Translations under genes and position numbers: made by a program
DNA from: Paraphysoderma sedebokerense
Taxonomy: Eukaryota; Blastocladiomycota; Physodermatomycetes; Physodermatales; Physodermataceae
Assembly: GCA_025602915.1 (NCBI GenBank)
Contig: JAHLJZ010000139.1
Coordinates: forward strand, 1 to 32,426
Direction of reading: 5' to 3'
DNA: 32,426 nt
Shown here: positions 24,233-32,426 of the stretch, one piece after another
Layout: each line of letters begins with the position of its first letter
Numbering within the stretch: the first letter of the stretch is position 1
The notes under the pieces: model-generated
What the model was told of the DNA's origin: nothing
Databases searched by the model: none
What the model saw: the letters and a program-made list of their open reading frames with translations, nothing else

Positions 24233-24923
24233 ATACTTTTCTCGTGACTCGTACTTTGGATGACTCCATTTCGTACAACATCTTTTGTTTACCACGGTTT
24301 CCATGGAGACCATAAAGACCGAATTTCAGCTATAAATCAAAACGTGTACTAGAAATAGGCAATTCAATGATTGCAATTTTATATGAATAAGCATAGATAT
24401 CTTTTTTTGTGTTATCGGTGAAAAATATGAGATCTGCTATACGGTTGACGTGAAAATACTCACTAGATTTATTCCTGTAATGATTCAAAGATGGATGCTA
24501 TATTCAAAAGAACATTGATGGGCAATGAAATTTGACGAATTCAAGGATTCTGCTGACATTGAATATTTGTCTTTATCCCTTGTTCCCGTATAAACCTATT
24601 GGAAAAGAATTACGAGACAGGCAATAGCTTCATAAACACAATCGACGTCAACCATTAACAATAATTCCAAAACATTTTCTCGTATTCTCTTTCTATCTGG
24701 ATAAATTCTCGGGCAATTTAATATTAATATTCCGCGTTCTTCAATTTCAAACTCGAACTTGGAACAATGTTGTCACCAGGTAACGATACGCACGTGACTT
24801 TTTAAATAATTCAATCTTCGAATCCGACGTCTTGAACTGAAATCTGATATAATCCCATCACTTGTAGCGTTTCTTTAATCATTGCTCCGCATTATATAAT
24901 TTAAGAAGGGAAGCATTGGAAAA
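24233..24923. promoter_or_regulatory. Divergent promoter of arginyl-tRNA synthetase and SOF1
   Basis: Two housekeeping genes start on opposite sides of this 0.7 kb AT-rich stretch, so it carries both promoters. The synthetase frame remains open up to an upstream Met at 24313. A TATA-like ATTATATAATTT run lies at 24892-24903, about 20-30 bases before the SOF1 start codon. No other feature is seen. Confidence 0.5.
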
Positions 24924-26987
24924 ATGAAATTGAAAACACTTTCTCGACCGTCCACTCTCACTACACGCCCTACATCGTCATCAATTCACCCCGTTCATCG
25001 AAACCTTGATCCAACTCATCATCCGTTTTCCAAGGCCCGTGAATACACCCGTGCATTAAATGCTGTCAAGCTCGATAGAGTGTTTGCCAAACCATTTGTG
25101 GCCGCATTAGAAGGTCATAGAGATGGGGTTTACTGTCTTGCCAGAGATGAGGGAAGGTTGGATAGGATTGTAAGTGGTGGGGGTGATGGCGGTATGTTAT
25201 GCAGTGCTTTTCTTCGCAATTTGCATGAGGATTCGGAGCACATATGTGTGAAAGCAATTTGATGTCTCAGATGGGAAATCGAGAGTATTTCATCAAAATT
25301 ATGCTGCTGGTTAACTCACAATTATGCTTCTTGATTATTCTTCTATGCCACTTCCAATCTCAGAAATACGAATATGGAGTCTATCACAACAGTAATTACT
25401 CTCATGTTTTGAAAAATTCACTCGTTCCCATTTGCCTAATTGATTGCTCTTTAGAAAATCTCTTCGTACGATTTCCCGAGCCCATACGTCGATTGTAAAA
25501 TCTATCGCCCATGTCCCGAACTCAAATTCATACATCTCCGTTTCCTCCGATCGCTCAATCAAGATATGGAATTTCAACGATTTTGCGTCGACAGAAACTT
25601 CGTCTAAGTTCTTCTATCAGATGGATGAAGGTACGGAACATAATAGAATGGAATACGACGGCAGCTTAAGTCGGTTAGGAGAAAACGAAATAGAACCGCT
25701 TTTTAGTCATGTTGGCAAACATGCGTATACCGGTGTGCATCATCATAGAAGGAAAAATCTGTTTGCGACCAGTGGTGGTAGTGTCGTCGAAATTTGGGAC
25801 CATGAAAGGTAATTGATTCATCCTTATTTCTCATCTATAAAGCCAACTTGCGGTCGTTTCTCTGGCACTCCCAACTTATTGAAATTCATAATGAACCTAG
25901 GTCCGATCCTGTGCATACATTTTCCTGGACAACGGATAGCACTACGTGTGTTAAGTTCAATCAAGCCGAGACATCCGTATTCGCCAGTTGCGCGAGTGAT
26001 AGGTCCGTTGTATTGGGAGATTTGAGGACAGTAGGCAACGTTGCAAAAGTTATTCTTGAGGTACCATATCGTCTCATTTCTTTATAGCCGTATCATCCGC
26101 TCACAGCATTATCAAATAGATGAACTCGAATGATATCTGTTGGAATCCAATGGAACCGTTCATTTTTGCAGCTGCAAATGAGAATCACAATGTTTACATA
26201 TTTGACATGAGAAACCTAAATAAGAGTTTAAAGGTTCTCAAGGATCATGTCAGTGCAGTGTATGTAGTCATATGTTAATTCTTCTCCACTGACCACAGCG
26301 AGTTCATGGACTAATCGTTTGTTTAAATCCACAGTCTTAGTGTAGACTATTCACCAACCGGAACAACACTTGCCACCGGCTCATACGACCGTACTATTAG
26401 ACTTTTCGATTTAGCAACAACGACGTCGTCTGTCTCTGCGTCAAACCCAGGCAGTTCGGGAAGATCAAGGGATGTGTACCATACAAAACGAATGCAAAGG
26501 ATTTGGAGTGTAAAATGGAGTGGAGATGAAAAGTATGTAGTTAGTGGAAGCGACGATGGAAATGTTCGGATATGGAAAGGAAAAGCTAGTGAGAAATTGG
26601 GAGTGGTAAACTTTGCTTCTATCTTTTTGGGATTGTTATGCGCTGGTGTCTGACCTTTCTTGTCGCTTTCTACAGACGAATCCACGAGAATCAAGTAGCT
26701 TGTCGTACAATGCAACACTTATTCAAAAATATTCTCACATGCCCGAAGTTAAGCGAATTCATCGATCACGCCGTGTACCTAAAGCTATACAGAGTGCAAC
26801 TAAATTAAAGAGAGAAATGTTAGACAGTCGAAAACGAAAGGAGGAGAGGTTTGAAAAGTTTAGTAGGCATGGGGATAAGGCTGACGGAGGAAATACAGCT
26901 GGGCAGAGCAAAAAAGGCAAGTCAAAAGAAGAAAAGAAGAAAGGTAATAACGAAAAGGAAAAGGTTGTTGTAATGGTTGAACATTAA
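24924..26987 (+). CDS. SOF1: SOF1/DCAF13 WD40 ribosome biogenesis factor
   Basis: Seven exons are proposed: 24924-25191, about 25239-25284, 25455-25808, 25901-26060, 26120-26259, 26335-26605, 26676-26987, giving about 516 residues. Sof1 acts in the nucleolar small-subunit processome on 18S rRNA processing. The family N-terminus is clear (MKLKTLSRP, NLDPTHHPF, AREYTRALNAVKL, FAKPFVAALEGHRDGVY). WD repeats follow with typical ends (SSDRSIKIWNF, ASDRSVVLGDL, GSYDRTIRLFDL, GSDDGNVRIWKG), then the Sof1 C-terminal signature (YSHMPEVKRIHRSRRVPK) and a Lys-rich tail. The short second exon is the weak point. The phases fit, but the residues expected between GGGDG and the next WD repeat are poorly conserved and the following intron (170 bases) is long for this locus. 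The stop codon sits against an AATAAA. Confidence 0.95.
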
Positions 26988-27172
26988 ATAAAACTTTTTA
27001 TGGGACATTTCAATTTAATATTGTTGAACTTTATACAATTTGATATAATCCTGGTGGATCAGTATTGATAGATTGTAATACATGTGACCTGCACGTGATT
27101 TACAATTCCTCTTTTGGCCGAATCGACGAAATCCACACACAACGCACAAAAGATAAAAACATAAAAGCAGCA

Positions 27173-28553
27173 ATGGCATTCGCACCTCAAGATTCAACAG
27201 CAAGCATAGTTAGCATGCCCGGTCCAGGATTGAAGCCCGGTGAAGTCAATTTAGGGGTGTGTATTCTCTTATCCTTTTCCTCGAAGAATTCCTCTCTGCG
27301 AACGTGATGACGTACGCGGGTACGATTTGTGCGAGTTGTTGCGTCTTTGCTGTCGTAGTGATGATGGATAAGGTGGCATTGCCTTTGGGAGAACAGTATC
27401 AATGGATTTAATCCTATGTAGAATCCTATCACTGTATATTCGCTTGCGGAAGTGACGAGAATATGATTAACCGATGAATAACCGAACTTATCTCTCTATT
27501 CCTTTTTTGCTCTCTCTGCTAGACAACGATTATGGCCGCCACCTTCAACGGTGGTGTTATCATCGGTGCAGACTCTCGTACTACCACAGGATCCTACATC
27601 GCCAATCGAGTCACTGATAAACTTACCAAAGTGTCTGATACGATTTATTGTTGTCGTAGCGGTAGCGCGGCCGATACACAAGCTGTTGCTGATATCGTCT
27701 CGTATTACTTGCAAATGTATAGGTATGCCTTCTTTCAATTCTGCATATATTAAATATTGTGATCGGGTTTCAGTCGGATTAGTTCAATATGAGTTTTGCG
27801 GTAATTGTCTAAATTGACAGCATCATTGACGATTGACTTTCATACTCTACTACCCTTTATTATTTAAAAAAACGCTACACTTCTTGTTCTACGAAATTCT
27901 CACAATTTTCAACCAATTATTATTTCATCAATAATATGCGCATATCACCCCACGTCATTGACCCTTTGGACTTGACGTTCTTCTTCGCTCGAACAGCGTC
28001 CAACATTCTTCTCCTCCCACAGTTCCAGTCGCGGCCACTCTTTTCCGAGAACTCTGTTATCAAAACAAAGACGCTTTAATGGCTGGTATCATCGTTGCCG
28101 GTTGGGACAAACATAACGGAGGATCGGTTTACAGCGTACCACTTGGTGGTAGTTTACATAAACAGTCCTTTGCAATCGGTGGAAGTGGAAGTACCTATAT
28201 TTATGGTTATTGTGATGCTTCATATAAAGAAGGAATGAGTAGAGAGGAAGGCATTAACTTTGTTAAAAACGGTGTGTGATACGTGTTCGTTAAAGTCATT
28301 GCGTCAAACATCCTTATCCTAACATTTTCATCGTTTGCCCCGTGACTTATCGATTAAAACTATCCTCCGTCTGCTCATTCTTTTCTTTGTTATGCTTTCA
28401 CTCATCAAATCAGCACTCACACTTGCCATGTCTCGAGACGGTTCTAGCGGTGGTGTGATCAGAATGGCAGTCATTACAGAAAAAGGTGTAGAAAGGATGT
28501 TTGTGGAGGGCAATAAGCTGCCGCAATTTTGGGAAGAGAAGGATGCGTTGTAA
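27173..28553 (+). CDS. PRE3: 20S proteasome subunit beta-1 (caspase-like)
   Basis: Four exons (27173-27256, 27523-27722, 27997-28271, 28414-28553) give 232 residues. Exon 1 codes exactly for a 28-residue propeptide ending in Gly. Exon 2 opens with the catalytic Thr ([19 protein letters not shown]), so autocleavage at Gly28-Thr29 frees the active nucleophile. Asp, Lys and Ser-Gly motifs of active beta subunits follow ([26 protein letters not shown]). The rest fits PSMB6/Pre3: [49 protein letters not shown]. Length matches the family. It cuts after acidic residues inside the 20S core. Intron 2 is 274 bases, long for this locus; I see no snoRNA in it. The acceptor at 27996 was chosen over 28020-28022 because only it keeps the frame. 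Confidence 0.97.
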
Positions 28554-29156
28554 ATTGATCGCGGTGATCAGATTTAGTCTGGTGAGTCCGATGAGTTTTG
28601 GTTAGACGCATCTAATCATTTGAAATGGGCAGAGTCTGGAAGTCACAAACTTGAATGATGTCAGTGACCATGTATGATACTTTATAAAAATTCATTCCGA
28701 AAATCACAGCGTATATTCTTTACATGCATGTGTTATTATTTCCTATCATTATCGTGAGCAGACATGGAATCACGTCAAAGGAACACATTTGATCAAATGT
28801 AATTAAAGTCGCAAGCATCCATGAATCGATTAAATTTATTTCTCGCACTTTAATGCAATATTCGATGATATAATTTTTGTCCTGTGCTTACTTGCTTAAA
28901 ATTGAAGTCACCGCCCTCGTTCGCTTCATCACATTTTGCAACTCGTTGCAAACTAAAGTCATGTCCAAATATATTATTTAGTCTATAAATTCATTTGAAG
29001 TTAACTGTTAAATACAACAAACTGCCAAATCAATGACACTGTGACGACTGTCTGCTTGAATTTGGAAATCCGATATTCCAAATTTAGATATACATTTTTG
29101 TTTCTTCTGGCTCTACAAAACTATTCTCGTTTTCTTTCGCGCCAGACTTTATCACA
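28554..29156. other. Intergenic between proteasome beta-1 and Nudix gene
   Basis: About 600 AT-rich bases with no open frame of interest on either strand. I looked for box C/D and hammerhead-like cores around 28570-28700 and found none that holds up. It must contain the Nudix promoter. Confidence 0.5.
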
Positions 29157-30916
29157 ATGCAATTCTTACATCATTCCTGTCCATTCACATCTCATACAAA
29201 AACTCTACTGTTGAGTTTATTTAGATCTCCCCAACGACATCAAATTCAGCACTCAACTGTCTTACAGAACTCTTCTCGTTGTTACATATTCAGCACTTGG
29301 CACTCGCACCCACAGCTTTTAAACCCATTCGGCCGTAGCTACATATCGATATTCACGCTCCAGAGTCAACAGTTTCAAAGGAACTTGCACAAAATCATTT
29401 CTAATAGTTCGAAACAACAACAAATGGAAAAGGCAAGAGTTGTTAAAAAAGAATCATTAGAGGGGAAAGATGCTAGATGGTTTGTTTCTGCTGCTGTTTT
29501 TGGACTAAGTTGTGAGGCCATTTCAATATCGATGGGGCCGCATTGGTTTATCGAAATGCCTGGGAGCTCCCTGTGTGTAAATGTACAGAATATGCCAGTA
29601 TATAATCTCTGCAGATTAACAATACAATTTTTTTTTCTGTTTTCCTGTTGGTTACAACGTATTTGATGTATTTCGCGAAATCGCTTCGAAATCCGTTGTC
29701 AACTTGAACCGAATTGTTTGACATATAGGTTATCGCTCAAAAAAATAACTTATAAAGATGCCAACGGTGTTGAAAGGGTACTTCATATCTCTATTTATGA
29801 CCTCGTTCGACGTTAGTCGACATCAGTTGGAAAGATGGCTAGTAAACCCTATCAGAAGCTGACATTCTTGGGTATATTAGAACTGGGAAACTTGTGAAAG
29901 GACTACAAGGAAATGCGAGGTTGATGGTAATAATCTTTTATCTCGTACTTTCTTCACTGTCACACCCCGATTACAATGGTTTAAATTAAACACTAATGTG
30001 TGTAATCAGCTGTCGCTATTTTCCCTCTTCTCCGGTCCAAATCATCTCGTAACGGCGACGCTCAGAAGGGGGGCAGCCGATTTCTGAATATAGACTTTGA
30101 GAATACATCAACTGTACTTGTGCTTCAGTATAGACCTCCTTTAGATTCCATTTGTGTTGAGTATGTTTTCTTTAGAATATTCTTATGTTTTCTGTCGATA
30201 TTCGTAGAGTTAGCGCGCATTCTGAATTGATTGTTGAGGGAGATGATTGTCTTGCTCGGCCTCTTCTTATATTGCATTGCAAAGTTTGGTTAATTTTGAA
30301 TCTATTCACTAGATTGCCCGCTGGGCTGGTAGACTCTGGCGAAACGGCTGAGCAAGCTGCAGTTCGGGAGTTAAAGGTATGGTTTCTCATTGCAGACATA
30401 CCTTCTGGTCGCTTCATACCGCATACCTTCTGCTCTCTTGTTAATACATACTTTTGAATACTCGATACAGGAAGAAACAGGCTACGTATGTCAACCGGTC
30501 TACACTACCCACATAATGTCCAACGATCCTGGTATGAGTAACGCCAATTTGAAACTATGCATAGTCGAGGTTTGTCATCACCGCTCCTCTTCAACCTTTA
30601 AACAAGCACCAATTACTCAATACGAACAATTTCCATCTCAGGTTGACTTGAATCTTCCTGAAAACAAGCACCCCATTGCGGAACCGGATGAAGGTGAAAT
30701 GATTGAAAGAGTCGTTGTTGAAGTGAAGGAAATGAGAAAAGTATTGACCGGTTCGTTTGGTTTAACTGTTCCTCTCTGTTGATATTTGTCAGCGACGATA
30801 TTAAGAAACTGACTTTTGTCGTGGTAGATTTCCAATCCAAGGGATACTCTGTTGATGCTCGTTTATGGCATTTAGTTTTAGGCATGGAGATTGGCAGAGG
30901 TGTATGTAGCATCTGA
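29157..30916 (+). CDS. YSA1: Nudix ADP-ribose/ADP-sugar pyrophosphatase (YSA1/NUDT5 type)
   Basis: Eight exons (29157-29479, 29729-29777, 29881-29926, 30010-30160, 30313-30376, 30471-30569, 30642-30750, 30828-30916) give 309 residues. The NUDT5/Ysa1 core runs from ARVVKKESLEGKDARW through KKITYKDANGVER, WETCERTTRK and AVAIFPLL to a complete Nudix box at residues 194-216 (Gly194, Glu200, Arg208-Glu209, Glu212-Glu213, Gly215). DPGMSNAN and the C-terminal VDARLWHLVLGMEIG follow. The enzyme hydrolyses ADP-ribose and related ADP-sugars to AMP and a sugar phosphate, with magnesium bound at the box glutamates. The first 89 residues are not part of the family core. They are basic and Ser-rich, almost free of acid, and end at Met90 (29424), so a mitochondrial and a shorter cytosolic form are both possible. 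All intron phases agree. Confidence 0.95.
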
Positions 30917-32371
30917 TATGTTATTAGGCAAAATTTATGTCATCGTCTGAAGAATTTTGTGACGCCATCCAATGAGGACTATAACGGCTCTTGATTGTCA
31001 CTTGAGAATTCTAATTTCAGTGTCCTTTGAATATCAGAATCAAATAGAGATATGTTTTGTTCTGAATTTCAACGTTAAATCTCACGTGGGATATTTATTG
31101 CATCGGTGTTGATATGAATACAGAATAACATCAAATCGGACAACAATTCAGGTTTGGAAAAATGACAGAAACATAGCAAAAAACGAATAGAAAAAGGCTA
31201 ACAAGAGCTTCAAATTCTTATTGTACAAATAATTTAGAATCGCGGTCCTCATCTACGGATCGTTGGTTTGCTCGATTCTAACCTAACCTAGTTACTTTGC
31301 GCGGAAGGGTATCCGAAACTTACTGTTCACTGCAGAGCGACAGATCTAGCAATTTATATAGTTTTGTCGACTAGATAAAAGGAAACTTCGGAATAATGAG
31401 AGTTGTCGATTGCGATCAGCTGAGTACTAATCGCGCTGTTGTATTTGCTCATCTACGGCGGACGATAAAATTAGCACATCAGTTCTGCATCCGAACGCTG
31501 CCGATCGACTTCCAATCAGTGGGTTAGAGGCGAGCCCATCCAACCATCAGCCATTTGGGAAACAACGTAATGACTGTGCCGTTGTAGTAAGATACTAATT
31601 TCCAGTATGAAGAGTCATATTGACTTCACACGACCCATTCAGTTCACCTTATTCTATCTAATCTTGAATGTCCGGCTGCGTTGTTAATATGGTAAAGGTA
31701 GACTTCTTCAATCGAGGACGTCGCTGCAAAGCATCAACCTAATGACGAATCGAAGTTCCATAATTTGAGAAATTGAATATAAGAGAATGAAGAGTCTCTA
31801 TTATCCAAACTACTATTCTAAATAATTCCTTGTTCAAGGACGGTTTATTCGGAAATCGGAAGAATGTTGGAATAAAATTGTGGCTGCTGTATTGTGACTA
31901 CGCCTACGGTACTTATGAAACACCATTGAATTAGGCATCAGCATTGTTGGAAATTATACCAATAAATTTTATAAAAGAGACTAAATTGTGCTTAGAATTG
32001 GAACACAGACATTGGTACTTCTAAACACAGCCAGAAACTTAACATAAAAATTGGTTTATTCGAAAACCATACACCTTAAATATCCAAAACTATAATTATT
32101 ATAATACATATTCAGAGAGAAAATCAGAAGTATGACGTTAAATAGTGTGGTTTAATCTAATCATACTCGCTATTTCTAATCGTTTGCCGTGGGGTGAAAT
32201 GTCGATGATGATCAGAAAAGTATCTATCAACTTGGCCATTTTACTAATTGATATTCGAGGATAAAATGAAAAGTGCAATTGCATACAATTACTTTAGGCA
32301 AAATATTTTGGTCGTTTCTCTCTCCTTTAAAATGGAAGGCCATAGTAGTAAAAAGAAATTTCTGGAAAACT
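30917..32371. other. Gene-poor 1.45 kb region
   Basis: No open frame, splice pattern or RNA fold here looks real. The sequence is AT-rich, more so after 31,750. A short CTAACCTAACCTA run lies at 31278-31290. The 3' end of the Nudix transcript must fall near the start. The end carries the TTTT stop of the tRNA-Ser gene on the minus strand (32366-32369). Confidence 0.5.
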
Positions 32372-32426
32372 CGACAACGACAGGATTTGAACCTGTGCGG
32401 GCAGAGCCCATCAGATTTCGAGTCTG
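32372..32426 (-). tRNA. tRNA-Ser(CGA), 5' part cut by window edge
   Basis: The minus strand enters in the anticodon stem (CAGA), then a CTCGAAA loop with anticodon CGA, the stem return TCTG, and a long variable arm GGGC-TCT-GCCC as in class II tRNAs. The T arm is ACAGG-TTCAAAT-CCTGT and the acceptor 3' strand CGTTGTC with discriminator G. A TTTT stop follows at once. The acceptor 5' strand and D arm lie beyond the window, so they cannot be checked, nor can an intron next to the anticodon be excluded upstream of the stem. Confidence 0.92.

Noticed and set aside
27723-27996. snoRNA hidden in the long second intron of the proteasome gene
   Set aside because: No box C and box D pair with flanking complementarity could be seen.
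28560-28640. Hammerhead-like or box C/D-like motif after the proteasome gene
   Set aside because: The core CTGATGA...GAAA order is not met, and no paired stems or box D were found.

Overview
The window is eukaryotic nuclear DNA. It is moderately AT-rich, with short GT-AG introns (mostly 45-130 bases) splitting nearly every gene, small intergenic gaps, and nuclear tRNA genes, one of them with an intron. The protein set points to a zoosporic (chytrid-like) fungus. It contains a GABA-B-like class C receptor, Hv1-type proton channels, giant extracellular proteins with TIG and cadherin-like repeats, and fungal-style housekeeping genes (Sof1, proteasome beta-1, arginyl-tRNA synthetase, an ADP-ribose-type Nudix hydrolase). 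The lineage is inferred from gene content; nothing in the sequence fixes the species. All exon models below were built by hand from splice consensus, reading phase and paralogue comparison.

The first 13 kb holds two large paralogous membrane proteins in head-to-head orientation. Gene A (minus strand, 492-7004) resolves into 20 exons that sum to an exact open frame of 1,739 residues: signal peptide, propeller-like repeats, three to four TIG/IPT domains, four cadherin-like repeats, a cysteine-rich stalk and about nine membrane segments. Gene B (plus strand, 8167-13110) has the same plan but no TIG block and one cadherin-like repeat fewer. It shows about four apparent frame breaks and may be a young pseudogene.

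From 13.6 to 21.4 kb come a tRNA-Pro(AGG) with a 25-base intron, an 11-exon class C receptor of 911 residues (minus strand), and two tandem voltage-gated proton channel genes (plus strand) with identical exon plans. The receptor and the first channel are divergently transcribed across about 1.1 kb. Thus five signalling or membrane genes lie next to each other, which suggests but does not prove an environmental-sensing neighbourhood.

From 21.8 to 31 kb lies a housekeeping block: arginyl-tRNA synthetase (minus), SOF1 (plus, divergent from it), proteasome subunit beta-1 (plus) and a Nudix ADP-sugar pyrophosphatase (plus). The synthetase and the Nudix enzyme each have an N-terminal extension ahead of an internal Met where family homology begins, which suggests dual mitochondrial and cytosolic forms. 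The last 1.45 kb has no recognisable gene until a tRNA-Ser(CGA) cut by the window edge. I saw no transposon, retroelement, CRISPR array or virus-derived gene.
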